Positions 1 through 11,182 of a stretch of DNA of 64,000 nt are shown here, one piece after another. Both the position numbers and the translations under genes were made by a program. The stretch spans positions 29,118 through 93,117 of the forward strand of contig CAICTM010000199.1 of NCBI GenBank assembly GCA_903772945.1, read 5' to 3'. The notes beneath the pieces were generated by a model, which saw nothing but the letters and a program-made list of their open reading frames with translations, was not told the origin of the DNA and did no database searches. Every line of letters starts with the position of its first letter. Position 1 is the first letter of the stretch. This DNA comes from Seminavis robusta (Eukaryota; Bacillariophyta; Bacillariophyceae; Naviculales; Naviculaceae).

Positions 1-402
1 AAACACAATATCCACACATCCACCAACACTTACCACGAGAAGCCGATGAAGGTGATTGTGTTGCTGTCGGCTTTCGAACGTTCGTCGCCTCGTCGCCTTG
101 CTGCTTCTTCGTCGCACCCACATTTGCTCGTGTTAAAATCAGTAGAGTTCAGGTTTTCACGACCTCCTAGCTACCACAAGCATGTTAAACATGGCAAAAT
201 ATTATTGCTACTCTGAGGTTCGCCAAAAACTCTGTTCATTTCCCATCATCACAGATCACAGACGGTCCTTCCGCATCCACTTTTTCCTGATCTCAAGAGC
301 TACCACCTTCCGACTATCTCCTAGCTGGCGTTTTTGAAGCGTGGTTTTGTGCTGCTATCCTACACAACTTACTTTTGCAGTCGGTTCCAAACTATAAAAA
401 CA

Positions 403-1309
403 ATGCCGAATACTACACCAACTACCGCCCACGATGTGATTTGGTTCGTCCCCAACTTGATTGGATACACGCGAGTGATCATGGCATTGGCAGCCTTTGC
501 ACTCATGTGCATCGATGGAAGCACCTATTGGCTGTTGGCAGTACTGCTCTATATTGGTAGTTTTGTCGGTGACTTGTTTGATGGAATGGCGGCACGGAAA
601 CTCGATCAATGCAGCGTCATGGGTGGATTACTTGACATGGTCACGGATCGATGTGCCACACTGGGATTCCTCCATGTTCTCAGTGGGGATTATGCCACGG
701 TTGATCAACAATTGCAGTTCCCATATTATCGATTGGTAAGTTGTGAGAACAGTGATAGCTGAGCAGGTAGAGACACATTGTAGTTTTGTATTGCTTTTCT
801 TTGCTGATGATTGCATTTGCATTCCATTACATACTGGACTAATGATCATCTCTTTTCTGTCTGGTTATCTTTCTGTCCTTCATTATTATTACATCATCCA
901 TCACAACAATCTTTCTTCTTAGCTCTTTTTATTCCTTATGATTTTGGATATCAGTTCCCATTGGTGTCAAATGTACAGCAGCTCTCTGGTCAAAGACGGT
1001 GCTCATCACAAGAGCGATGAGGGCAACGAAGGACGACATTTTCTAGTACGATGGTTTTACAAGTACTATTGGTTCTTTGGATATCTATGTGTCGGCGCGG
1101 AATTCACTTACATTTGCCTCTACGTCGTACGGCATGCCCCTCCAGAGTCGATCATCTACAAAGCTGCCTTGGGGGGCCTCTACAGTTGCATTCCGGGATG
1201 CGCGGCCAAACAAATGGTCAACTTGATGCAACTCACTTCGGCATGTCATATCGTCGCACAGCACGATGCCAAAGAACGGAATCAAAGACGAGGTACGAAA
1301 GAAACCTAA
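403..1309 (+). CDS. Phosphatidylinositol synthase (CDP-alcohol phosphatidyltransferase), 2 exons
   Basis: Makes phosphatidylinositol from CDP-diacylglycerol and myo-inositol in the ER membrane. Exons are 403-735 and 923-1309, joined in phase 0 by a 187-bp intron (GTAAGT at 736, AG at 921-922), giving 239 residues. The CDP-alcohol transferase signature D-x2-D-G-x2-A-R-x8-G-x3-D-x3-D is complete: D57, D60, G61, A64, R65, G74, D78, D82. Exon 2 opens with LFLFLMILDISSHWCQMYSS, and the DISSHW stretch is typical of eukaryotic PI synthases rather than other family members. Several hydrophobic helices flank the motif. The ATG at 403 is chosen because the frame upstream has only a TTG; it sits just before the conserved PNLIGYTR. 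The spliced model covers the whole expected family length (about 210-240 residues). Confidence 0.93.
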
Positions 1310-1796
1310 GAGTGGAACTACCCAAAATGGATAGTACAAACCAAGACAATCTGCCCTCTACGCTACACCACACCATCATTGTTCCGCGCTGTATCAATTT
1401 GCATGTATGAATCTCAGCATATATAGATAGGCATCTTGCATTTCCCAGCCATAAGCAAAACCATGACATCTATACTGCCACACGCCATTCCAACAATATT
1501 GGAGTACGTTTTGATCCGACCCGATGCATGGTTCTGCTATTGTATCGGTACAATCCTATTCGAGTCGACTTAGGCTCTAGCTAGCTGGTACGGTACGTAC
1601 CGGTAGACCGCTTGCACCTTTTCTTCAAAAATGCAGCTCCGAGATGTGGACGAGGTAGATTGCCGCCCTCTTTGTGCGAACGAGTCGAGTCGAGTCTGAT
1701 AGATTCTCTCCATCTCTGTCAATGAATGCCCACGCAACGGGCCAGCTATACAAAAAGCTCGGAAGCAAGATCGCAATCATGGCTTGCTAATCAAAA
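1310..1796. other. Intergenic, no gene seen
   Basis: Convergent 3' region between PI synthase and the dioxygenase-like gene. It contains AGCTAGCT and GTACCGGTA-type short palindromes near 1575-1605 and no supported coding frame. Confidence 0.5.
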
Positions 1797-3197
1797 TCAG
1801 GGCGCCTGCAGTGTTTGCTGTTGTTGTTGTTGTTGTTGTCTCGGCGGCCACACAATGGGCACCAGTGGATGCTCAAATTCTGTACCGGCTGGAACGTCTT
1901 GGACCCAGTCCTTGTAACTCCATTGATCTTCGTCATCGCCATGATCTTTCAAGACGTGCGGTCGCACATGTGCCTTGGCATCGACATAGGAAATTGCTAA
2001 TGCGAGGCGATCTTCGCCGCCACCATCGGCACAGTGCAGTGTCCATCCCGAATGGACCGTCACATCTCCTTGTTTCAAGGGCATGTAATGTTGAATTTTG
2101 TAATGCTGATAGCGTGTTTCCAAATCGTTCCATGGATTCTCCTTCTTGTTGTTAGTAGTAGTGAAGGGATTCCAAAAGGGCAAGGCAAAGTCGGCATGAC
2201 TCTTGGAGACAAAATGAAGTCCACTGTCCGACACGTCGTGCAAGGGAATCCAAATGGTCAGAATGGCAGATGTATCAAAGGGTGCCATGCGAGCATCGAC
2301 ATGCCAAGGAGTAGGTCCATCCTGAGATCGCTTCCAAAAGCAGGAATCCTGATACAATCGTACGGAAGGTACATCCAGGAGTATGGCAGCGGTTTCGGCT
2401 AACTCTTCCGCTAGTTCGTAGACACATGGCAGCGTCCTCCAAGTATTAAAGTACTGGAGGAATGGCAATTGAGAGGGTACTCCCAGACGATCCAACGCTT
2501 GACGGCACTCGTCGATGGTCTGGCACTGGATATTGCTGTTATTGGATGCTACTTGGACCTTTTGACGCCACGCGTGTAGTTCGTGTTGCTTTCCAAGTTC
2601 CGACAGCTCTTGACGGATATCATCCAGCCGGGATGGATTATGATTCTTATTTGGCCTAATAAACTGTCGTAGCACTGTATGTCCATTGCGAGCATATTCC
2701 AGTTGAGCCTTGAGGGATGGCAGGGGGGTGGCGCTATCTGGTTTGGAGTTTGGTGGTTTCTTGGAGGGTGGTTTCTTGCGGGCTGGAGTTAAACCCATTC
2801 GGGATACCAGGTCGTCCACGGCAGTAGATTGTGGGGGATTCCCACGGGGTTTCTTCTTCTTCTTTTGCTTGGTTTGTTTGGAAGATCGGGATGAGGTGCT
2901 TGTACTTGTGTGGTCCAGATTGTGTGACGTCAGGAGTGTTGCCATTCTCTCCTTCCATAGTACATGTATGAGTCCTTGTTCTGGTGCTAGACGACGTGAT
3001 GGTACCGGTACATGTACTACTACCGTGGGAAAAGATTCCACAGCAACTGTCGTTAATGCCACCATCAACACTGGCAAAACGCCTAAATTGGATCTTTGGG
3101 AACACTTTCGATTCCGGGATGCTTTTTTTCTTTGATTTGCCTTGCCAGTGATCACATGGTCCTCTTCATCGGCATCAGCAGCTTGGGAAGCCCTCAT
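1797..3197 (-). CDS. Phytanoyl-CoA dioxygenase (PhyH) family protein with N-terminal membrane anchor
   Basis: Predicted Fe(II)/2-oxoglutarate-dependent oxygenase; the substrate cannot be read from sequence. The single-exon protein has 466 residues from the ATG at 3197; upstream in frame there is only a GTG. Residues about 38-62 are a hydrophobic segment (GVLPVLMVALTTVAV), so the protein is a likely type II anchor or has a cleaved signal. A Lys/Ser-rich linker follows (residues about 95-155). The catalytic half carries the HxD iron ligands in PTPWHVDARM (H299, D301), a distal His in SGWTLHCADGG (H388) and the 2OG-binding Arg after it (R397, DRLALAISY). The C-terminus ends in a glutamine run encoded by a CAA/CAG tract near 1812-1840. 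It diverges from the flavoprotein gene at 3326 with about 130 bp between the two starts. Confidence 0.85.
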   Translation of the reverse strand: MRASQAADADEEDHVITGKANQRKKASRNRKCSQRSNLGVLPVLMVALTTVAVESFPTVVVHVPVPSRRLAPEQGLIHVLWKERMATLLTSHNLDHTSTSTSSRSSKQTKQKKKKKPRGNPPQSTAVDDLVSRMGLTPARKKPPSKKPPNSKPDSATPLPSLKAQLEYARNGHTVLRQFIRPNKNHNPSRLDDIRQELSELGKQHELHAWRQKVQVASNNSNIQCQTIDECRQALDRLGVPSQLPFLQYFNTWRTLPCVYELAEELAETAAILLDVPSVRLYQDSCFWKRSQDGPTPWHVDARMAPFDTSAILTIWIPLHDVSDSGLHFVSKSHADFALPFWNPFTTTNNKKENPWNDLETRYQHYKIQHYMPLKQGDVTVHSGWTLHCADGGGEDRLALAISYVDAKAHVRPHVLKDHGDDEDQWSYKDWVQDVPAGTEFEHPLVPIVWPPRQQQQQQQQTLQAP

Positions 3198-3325
3198 CGT
3201 CGGCAAGCGGATTGTTTGGATGTTGGAGGTCCCTCCTGGAGATGAATGGTTGATGTTTTCGATCACGAATGATGGAAATCCGGGACTCACCAGTATCTTT
3301 GGATCTTCACATTTTTTTCTCGACC

Positions 3326-4132
3326 ATGGTCATGATACCCTCCTTTCTATCTCGCTCTTGCCGTCGCCATCGTCCTCAGAGAGGCAACCCGAAGCAACTG
3401 ATAGCTTTATCGTTGTCGGTAGTGCTCTCTTGTGGCGGACGACCCTTTTCTTCTTCTTCGGTACAGGCTCTCAACACGGTCGTCATTACCGGAACCACTC
3501 GCACCGAGGGACCTCCAAGACCCATTTTGGGTCCTCGCGTCGCTCAGTACATTCGGCAACGGCTCGAGCACAGAGGTCATACCGTCACGGCCGTCTTGGA
3601 TCCACTCGAACTCAACTTGCCACTATTGGAAAAACCACACTTTGCCTATGCCCCCAGTCAAGTTCCGCCTCAACTCGAAGAAATCGCCACACTGCTCGAA
3701 CAAGCCGATGCCTACGTGACCATTACACCCGAATTCAATCATGCCCCATCCCCCGGGCTTGTCAATATTTTGAATCATTTTGGAAGCTCCAAATTCTCCT
3801 TCAAGCCCTCCGCCATTGTCACCTATTCGGCCGGACAATGGGGTGGGACGCGAGCGGCACAAGGACTCCGACCCATTTTGTCCGAACTGGGATGTTTGCC
3901 CGTGTCCGCCATGATTCATATTCCAAATGTACACCAAGTCCTGGACACCGATGGAACTGTACTCGAATCATCGTCCCAAAATCAAAACGAAAAATGGGAT
4001 TCCTACTCGGATCGGTGTTTTTCGCAACTGGAATGGTGGGCCCAAGCAGCCAGCAATCAGCGGCAATTGGTGGATCCATTCCAAGTGTCTCCGGCATTTC
4101 TGCAAAATCCTTCCCAACGGAATGCTCCGTAG
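3326..4132 (+). CDS. NADPH-dependent FMN reductase-like flavoprotein
   Basis: Flavodoxin-fold protein of the NADPH-dependent FMN reductase (SsuE/azoreductase-like) family, expected to bind FMN and reduce flavin or a small electrophile. The 268-residue protein starts at the ATG at 3326 in good context (accATGg); an in-frame ATG at 3269 would overlap the divergent promoter and is less likely. Residues 1-45 form a basic then hydrophobic leader (LIALSLSVVLSCGG), suggesting organelle or secretory targeting. The core begins VVITGTTR (phosphate-binding strand-loop) and contains TPEFNHAPSPGLVNILNHFG, the TPEYN-like FMN-contacting motif of the family, then YSAGQWGGTRAAQGLRPIL. It ends after a short polar tail. 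No intron. Confidence 0.85.
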   Translation: MVMIPSFLSRSCRRHRPQRGNPKQLIALSLSVVLSCGGRPFSSSSVQALNTVVITGTTRTEGPPRPILGPRVAQYIRQRLEHRGHTVTAVLDPLELNLPLLEKPHFAYAPSQVPPQLEEIATLLEQADAYVTITPEFNHAPSPGLVNILNHFGSSKFSFKPSAIVTYSAGQWGGTRAAQGLRPILSELGCLPVSAMIHIPNVHQVLDTDGTVLESSSQNQNEKWDSYSDRCFSQLEWWAQAASNQRQLVDPFQVSPAFLQNPSQRNAP

Positions 4133-5061
4133 TAACGAAGACGCATTTACCGTACGTAATGTAATTGCTAGATACGGTAGTAGGTTGATACATCGGGTAC
4201 GAAAACAGATCGAAAGCTGGTCGACAATGACTTTTCGTGTGTATAGTATCGATAGTCCCATCCCACCTCCTCTGGTGGAAAAAGCCACTTCATTTTATTG
4301 TTGGTCTTCAGGTTGTACTACTAATGGCTGGTGTAGCTTGGCCATTGCGTGGCATGGCATGGGTGCCCTATGAGATCCATTGGCAAGTTCCTTTCTGGAC
4401 GATGAGACTGGTTGTAAACACGCTCGGGTGGTGTCGTATTAGCCGCTTTAATGGTTTATATTTTACAAAGCAGGGAAGATTCCAAGTAAGTAAGTGTCCA
4501 CCTTGACCTAGAATCTGAGTACCGGTACTAGTAGCCGGTACACGTAATCTGCTCAGATAATTATTTTTTATTAAATCTTCGTCAACTTTGTCGATTGCAT
4601 AAATTTTGGATGTTACGAGTTCCTAAATGCGAGTTCCCGAAGAACATAATGAGGACATAGGCTTATATCTTGGGTTCCCACCAAGAAGGTTGACTTCAAC
4701 AACACTGCTTCCAGACCTGATCATTTTTAAACAGAGGCTTACCGCATGATCACTCGGCATGAGATGGCAGACATGTATGTGAACGTGAACCGTAACCGGT
4801 TCACTCATTTGTCGGTCCACGACGACGACCCTACTTCTACCTTCCGCCGAGCCTTCTTCGCTCATACCGGTACTGTTGCTGCTGAACTTCGTTGCGACGT
4901 TGCAGTCTACTCGAGTACGGTACAGTTTAGTCTGGTGCACTACGGTATCATTCATCCTTTGGACCGTCGCTATTCGAGTATCAACCCAAGAGATTGCATC
5001 TTTTGAAGAAGTACCGTAGTCAGCTATCTAGCTAGATTTCATTTGAGAATTTCTTGAGAAA
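4133..5061. other. Intergenic, no supported gene
   Basis: About 0.93 kb. Short open frames occur on both strands (for example 4746-5006 on the plus strand), but none has family-like composition or a good start context. ACCGGTAC palindromes lie at 4520-4550 and 4790-4800, and AGCTAGCT at 5025-5035. Confidence 0.4.
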
Positions 5062-8000
5062 ATGGCGCACGACGACAACTTTCCCAAAGTCCGGTTCAAT
5101 GGGTGTTTGGGTGGCCTACGGTTGACGCCGGAAGAGATTGTCTTTCAAGATGAGAGCGGCGATGTGACGCTATCCTGGGAACTGGATACTCTCAAAGACC
5201 AAGTCATGAAGCCCGTCACTTCCTCAGTCGATCTTTCCTTTGACATGGAAGGTATTATGGAACGTGTCTCGTTTCAAATGTCCTCCTTTGCGGAAATTGC
5301 ACGCTTTCGCAGCTCCATTGCCAAAAAGCGCAAGATTCTCAAATCATCGCAGTCATCATCATCCCAGCAGTCATCGTCCGATTGGTGCAAGACATCTCCA
5401 TCGTCGACCTTTTCGTTGGATCGTTCCATCTCTTCCGCCGTGACCTTTCACAACGCCGCTGAAGACAATTTGGGGGTGAGCTTTCACAGCGAGTACAATA
5501 CCACTCCTCCCATTCTGGAGCAACCATCCAAACGAAGATCTGTCATTTCGCCCACCAACGCCATGGTCCGAGAATCCTCTCTCGTCATGGCGGCCAAAGA
5601 ACCTTCCATACCGCTGGCGTCTCATCATACAGCCAGCAAATACACGGACTCGTCGGATTGTGAAGAGGAGGATTCCGACGACACGACAACCGAAGAATCC
5701 AACAAAAAACCAAGCCAACAATCATCAGGAGACATGGACGGATCGGGCACCAGCCACAGCACTACAGCGGCCGATAAAGCCATTCGCGATTCTCCTCATG
5801 CCAAACGAAGAGCGACCGTAGAACCCAACACGCTCTTGATGAGTCGACATCGCTTGAGTACTGTTACTGTAGACTCGGCGCGTGCCCGCAAGGAAAACGA
5901 AAAGATGCGAGCAAGCAACAATACAAAGGAAGACTACGAACGCCGTCGAGAGCAAAAGATCAAGGAAAATGCCGTGCCCAGCAATACTGCATGTGCGACG
6001 GCAATTACGACGAAGGATCTAGATGAATTTGAGAAGCGACGAGAACAAAAGATCAAGGAAAACGCGGTTCCCAAAGTTGCTTCAGTCGCTGCGTCTTCGG
6101 CTGAACGGCGACGAGACGAAAAGATGCGGGACAGTTCGACTAGTAGTAGAAATGGTATGAGAAGGACCAGCACGCTCGAACTGCACGAAGACTACCGGGA
6201 AAGACGACGAGAACAGAAGATGAACGAAAATGCGGTTCCCAAAGCAGCTGCAGTCGCTGAACGCCGAGACGACAAGATGCGGGACAGTTCAAGTAGTAGT
6301 AGAAATGGAATGAGAAGGACCAGCACGCTCGAACTGCACGAAGACTACAGAGAGAGACGACGAGAGCAAAAACTCCGAGACAGCAGCAACAACAACAACT
6401 ACGCCAAGAAAGATTCGGATGTCACCACTGCGGACAGTAGTAGCGAACGAGATGGCGATGACAATCCTCATAATGGATGCAATCGCGGCGACATGGACAG
6501 ATCCTCGTCGGCCACGGTGGACGTTCCATCGGCCAGAAGATCAGCGACGAGTCCTGCCGAGGAAAACGTGGCGACCAACAAGAAGCGAATTTCCTTTGCA
6601 CCAAACGAAGATCCCCTCTTGGCGCTCAAGAGAAGCAGGGCCAGCACAGAACAAGAAGTCTTGACAATCAAAGAGAGTCTTCGGGGAGGAAAGATGGAAC
6701 GGGTCACTATTCAGACAGCATCCTGCAAGACATCCATGGCTACAATGGAGACTGGTGGATCCATGATTTCTGAGGCCGGAGCGCTACGAGTGAATGGTAT
6801 TTCCCGAACACAGTCCCAGCAAAGCCATAAGAGCGAAAAGAGTGGTGAATTGTCACTGGACGATCCTACAGAGACTACTTTGCCCGAGTCCAGTGCTGTC
6901 GGCAGAAACTCCCCTCCAACAATGATGCAGGACACACTGGTGGAAGCTACCCTCGTCGAAGAAGGGGCTTCTGGGTTCTTCACCCAGCAGATTCGCGATT
7001 CTGTGATTGCTTCGCCCGTGGATGTAGTCAACGAAGACTCGAGGCGAAGAAAACTGCACATGTTTGCTGGTTTCGTCTGCTGCTGCTCCATTATTATCGT
7101 TATCATTGCATTGGTTGTGTCCTTTACGGTCGGTGGCAAAGGTGATGTCGTAGTCATGATTGGTGAAGACGAGGGCATGTCGTCGGAAGAAATGTTTGCC
7201 CTCTTTGAAGAAAGGCTCCAAGATATGGTCTACGATGCCTCCAGCCTGGAAGATGCTGATAGCCCCCAAAGCAAAGCGTTGCACTGGCTTGCTTTTGAAG
7301 ATCTTGGAGCAAGAGAACTGATCACGGACGAGATGGATGAACGACTGCATCAGAGATTTCTGTTGGCCGTGTTTTACTTTACCATGACACAAGAGAAGAA
7401 GTTGATGCACTGCCAGCCTCCAGAAACTGGAGAAACGTCAACGTGTATTCATCCTGTCCTTGAATCATACTCGAGCGAAGGAATCTACTTTGACCAACGA
7501 ATGTCCGAACCAGCTTTTCGTTGGCTCTCAGAAGTGGAAGAGTGCAGATGGGCGGGTGTCAAATGCACGGATGGGGTTCATGTGTCCAAGCTCCAGCTGC
7601 GTAAGTTTCTGTCATGGAGTGTCTAGGTTACATGGAATGATCGCATTACTAACACTTCTCTGTTTTCTGATTTTGTTCTTCACAGCTGGCTACGAATTGC
7701 AGAGTACGTTGCCCATTGAAATTGGATACATGGCCAATCTCGAAGTGTTGGACCTGCAGCACAACCAAATCCACGGAGAGCTTCCCGCCGAGTGGGGCGA
7801 GTTGGCAGCGACTGGAGGCCCTGTCTTGAAAACCATTCGCTTGGATCGAAACGAAATTACGGGCAAGATTCCTGAGCAATGGTGTAAAATCAACACTGCC
7901 AACCTTCAGGACTTGGTGCTCTCCAACAATCTATTGACCGGGGCCCTCCCCAGCTGTGTCGGCGACTTTGTGTCTCTCGAGAACTTTTCCGTCATGCACA

Positions 8001-8323
8001 ACTCCTTGTCAGGTGAATTGCCAAACTCTCTGTCCAATCTCTCCAACCTCCAAAGGCTTCACCTGGCAGGTAATAACTTTCGCGGCGCAGTCCCCGAGGA
8101 GTTTTGTGACACGAAAGAAGGCATGGAATTGTTCCATGCTTCTGCGGATTGCGACGGTCTCTCTGAGTCGAATTACGTCGAATGCTCTTGCTGTACAACG
8201 TGCTGCGAAGCTGATGGCGACAAGGAATCCTGCGACCAGAGATTGGCCGAATCCATGAATGGAGGAAGCAGTTTCAAGAGCGAGTACAAGGCATCTGGCT
8301 TTGCACCAGACCGAGTGCCATGA
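5062..8323 (+). CDS. Single-pass membrane leucine-rich-repeat protein, 2 exons
   Basis: Exons 5062-7600 and 7686-8323 join through an 85-bp intron (GTAAGT...CACAG), giving 1058 residues. Residues about 1-95 resemble a PH-like barrel (VRFNGCLGGLRLTPEEIVF, ending in FRSSIAKKRKIL); I see a loose likeness to the p62/TFIIH-type PH fold, which is inference. A long Ser/Arg/Glu-rich disordered part follows, with near-identical repeats around 5935-6380. A transmembrane helix lies at residues about 667-693 (CCCSIIIVIIALVVSFTV). The distal part has the diatom LRR-family N-cap (CRWAGVKCTDG) and plant-type repeats (LEVLDLQHNQIHGELP, LVLSNNLLTGALP, LHLAGNNFRGAVP), then a Cys-rich stretch. Likely a surface receptor or adhesion protein with the LRRs outside; no kinase domain is present. 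Confidence 0.85.
5935..6375 (+). repeat. In-frame coding repeats inside the LRR gene
   Basis: The block 6116-6219 recurs almost exactly at 6271-6371 (peptide core RNGMRRTSTLELHEDYRERR). A shorter unit ending REQKIKENAVP recurs three to four times from 5941. The spacing preserves the frame. Confidence 0.85.
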
Positions 8324-8446
8324 GGATGGATGCTACCTCATGGTAAGGCGGGCTTATCATGCCTTGCACCACCAAGAAACCAAAATGCTGCTTTTGGCTA
8401 TGTCGATAAGCTATTCAGACGTGCAAGACTGCTCTCATTTGTAATC

Positions 8447-8958
8447 TAAATTTTCACGATTTATTTCAAAACGCAACATCACATGTGTACCTGTATAGCA
8501 GGGAAGTCCTTCTCTGTATCTAGTTCTAAAGTTGTGAATTATCGTTGCTAGATACCAGCCTTGTTCAATTTGTATCCAATGGCCAAGTCTTGCAATGGCA
8601 TGCAGACAACAAATGCTCCACAGAGCCGAAAGTAAGCGGAGCCATCCCTTTAAAGAGCGCTTGAATGCCATCTTCGGCAACCAATTTGGGCAGACAACAA
8701 ATGCTCCACAGAGCCTAAAAGTACCCGGAACCATGCCTTTAAAGAGCCCTTGCATGCCACCTTCGGCAACCAATTTGGGCATGGCCGAACCATAATGTTC
8801 CATTCATATTGGTTTGCCTGGTATCCACGGGCTGAGTCAAGACGCTGCTATGATTCGGCCAAACAGGCTCCGAGTACAGTACTCCCGCCAAGAATGGTTG
8901 ACTCGGCCAACGTCAGACTGCTCGCAACCAAGACTGCTCTGAAAAAGTTTTGTATCTA
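8447..8958 (-). pseudogene. Degenerate tandem copy of the mitochondrial-carrier 3' end
   Basis: This segment is a diverged direct copy of about 8960-9470, including the 3' flank (TTTTCACGATTTATTTC, then AAGTCCTTCTCTGTATCTAG). On the minus strand it encodes carrier scraps such as AMPKLVAEGGMQGLFKGMV, with frame breaks. Inside it, about 90 bp (8606-8692) is duplicated again at 8693-8790. It cannot encode a carrier. It arose from tandem duplication of the neighbouring gene's end and then decayed. Confidence 0.85.
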
Positions 8959-9064
8959 GATTTTCACGATTTATTTATTTCAAACGCAACATTCACATGT
9001 GTACCTGTACAGGGCCAGGCAAGTCCTTCTCTGTATCTAGTTCTAAAGTTGTGAATTATCGTTG

Positions 9065-10225
9065 CTAGATACTGGCAGCAGCAGCAGCAGCAGCCTTGTT
9101 GGATTTGTATCCAATGGCCATGTCTTGCAATGACATGCAGACAAGGAAGGCTCCGCAGAGCCTAAACGTACGTGGCACCATCCCTTTAAAGAGCGCTTGA
9201 ATGCCCCCTTCCGCAACCAATTTGGGCATGGCCGATCGAGCTGTGGCCCATACGGTTCCATTCATATCGGATTGCATACACGTCTTGGCGGTATCCACGG
9301 GATGAGTCAAGACGGCCGCCGTGGTCCCGGCCAAACAGGCTCCCAGTACTCCCGCCATGAATGGTTGATCCGCCAATGTCGGACTACTCGACACCAATCG
9401 GGCCGACAAGACGGGTGCCAATCCGAGATATCCGGCCGTGTAGACGGCTTCCCGCACGGCACACGAGCACAATCCACGGTAGAGCCCCGTGAATCCACCG
9501 TGATGTTGCCAAATATATCGTCACGTATCGAGTACTCCCTTTTCGAGTTTTTGTTGTTGAATGGTCAAGAGATCGACGGGACTGTAGACCAATGCTGAAA
9601 TCGCACCGGCACCAAAGGCAGGTTCGCCATCATTTCACCGTCAGTCAAGGGCCGAACAGCTGCAGCATTGTTGTCGGTTGATGTTGTCGACCGATGTTCA
9701 AATGCCCCGCCCCGGCAGAACGGCCATACGAAGAGGCGCCTGCAACCAGCCGAACAACACTACCTATCAACCCCACAATCCAGGAACACATGGCCTTTTG
9801 AAGCATTCCATTGACACAGAATTGAATGGCAGTAATCGGTGCCACAGTCCCTTTTTGGATGACAAGATGGAAGCAAAACCCAACAACCCAGAGTGAGCCA
9901 AAAAAGCCAAAAAGAAAAAAAAGAATAGACACAACCAACAATAGTTCAAGTTGTACTGTCGTACCGTACCTGCCTGCACTCCGAGTCCTCGATACCATCC
10001 AGGGACACTGGTGGGCAGCGCCCTGCCTTCTTGGAGACAAAACTTGTAGGTCAAAATGGGCATTTGCAAGCAAGTTTCCAAAGCCCCACCGGCAGCTCCC
10101 ACGGCCAAATTTTCCACTTCGGACAGAGGCACACGGGTGACCTTGGTCGTCTTGTTGTTGTGGACGGTCACTTGAAGAACATTATTGCCGTCACCACCCA
10201 TCATGGTGCTCTTTGTAGAGGACAT
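9065..10225 (-). pseudogene. Mitochondrial carrier family (SLC25-like) gene with two frameshifts and a stop
   Basis: Reads as a solute carrier of the mitochondrial inner membrane. Exon 1 runs 10225-9970 (MSSTKSTMMGG..., then ETCLQMPILTYKFCLQEGR). A 119-bp intron (9969-9851) splices in phase to give LGVQAGTVAPITAIQFCVNG. The carrier sequence then continues only by changing frame near 9677-9695 and again near 9616-9622, and meets a TGA at 9521-9523 in the middle of an otherwise normal repeat (EKGVLDT, stop, RYIWQHHGGFTGLYRG). The last third is intact: LTHPVDTAKTCMQ (a Px[D/E]xx[K/R]-type signature), LFKGMVPRTFR, and a polyalanine tail. No GT-AG intron removes the TGA. Either a recent pseudogene or a badly assembled gene; all three lesions would have to be errors for it to be functional. 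Confidence 0.75.
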
Positions 10226-10678
10226 GTTTTGTTTAACTAAATCAAAAGAATACACCGAAAAAGCGACAAGGGATGAATTTGAATGTGAGCGGGGAGGCGG
10301 AAGGAACCACACAACAAGCAAGAAGAGAATCAACAACCATACGTACCGTACCAATAAGTGGAGGCAACTGGACCGGGCTCAACCAACAGAACAAGATGTC
10401 AACGACATCAACAATGAAAGAAAGAAGAACGTGCTGCGCAGATCTTTCCGACAGGAAGAAAAAGGATCGGCGATGATCACAGAACAGCGTCATTGCCATC
10501 TTTCGCCATCTGGTTCGGAAGTCTTTTCGATTAGCCTTAACCCAACTGTAGAAGCTTTTAGAAACGCATTGGACGACGATGGCGCATTGGCACTTCGGGT
10601 GGCGAACCTGTCTGCCGCTACTGCCATAAAAGAGAAGACACTACAGCCGCCGCACTACTTTTTACTTCGTATCCACCC

Positions 10679-11182
10679 ATGACATCCCCACAACAAGTTC
10701 GTAGCATTGCTGGAGGCATCGCCATCACTGGAGCAGTGGGAGTGGCAATCTTTCAAGCTCTATTGGCGCTGGGTCTCCCATTGGGAAAGGCCGCTTGGGG
10801 AGGCTCTTCGGCAGAGCTGTCCGTGACGCTGAGGATCAGCAGTGCCATTGCCGTGGGGGTATGGTTGGCAATTGCATCGGTGTTTGCGACACGAGCGGGA
10901 TTTTTGAGGCCAGCATGGATGTCCATGGGGGGTGCCGTTTGTACCACATGGGCTGTATTCGGACTCCTCTGTGTCGGTTGCCTGCTCAACTGGGCATCGC
11001 GCAGTCCCACAGAGCGAAACATTTGGGGACCCATCACGACAATACTGGTGATATCCACATTTCTCTTGGCGAGGAGTGAACGACCGGATGCACAAGAAGA
11101 AGTACCTCTGATGATTGCAGTGCCAGAATCGGAACGAAGCAAAAGCATGATTTCTAGATTATCTGGGTACAGCATTGGCTAG
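10679..11182 (+). CDS. Small four-helix membrane protein, unknown function
   Basis: A 167-residue single-exon protein that I do not recognise. It has four hydrophobic segments: residues about 10-30 (IAGGIAITGAVGVAIFQALL), 48-69 (ISSAIAVGVWLAIASVFA), 77-100 (MGGAVCTTWAVFGLLCVGCL) and 117-131 (ITTILVISTFLLA). The polar tail ends SKSMISRLSGYSIG. The layout suggests an integral membrane protein with a short cytosolic tail. The start ATG at 10679 directly precedes the first helix. It diverges from the carrier pseudogene at 10225. Confidence 0.6.
   Translation: MTSPQQVRSIAGGIAITGAVGVAIFQALLALGLPLGKAAWGGSSAELSVTLRISSAIAVGVWLAIASVFATRAGFLRPAWMSMGGAVCTTWAVFGLLCVGCLLNWASRSPTERNIWGPITTILVISTFLLARSERPDAQEEVPLMIAVPESERSKSMISRLSGYSIG

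Noticed and set aside
7601-7685. Two separate genes in place of the LRR gene
   Set aside because: A clean GTAAGT...CACAG intron restores a continuous LRR domain.
10185-10682. 165-codon plus ORF before the four-helix protein
   Set aside because: It overlaps the carrier first exon on the other strand and has low-complexity, non-family sequence.
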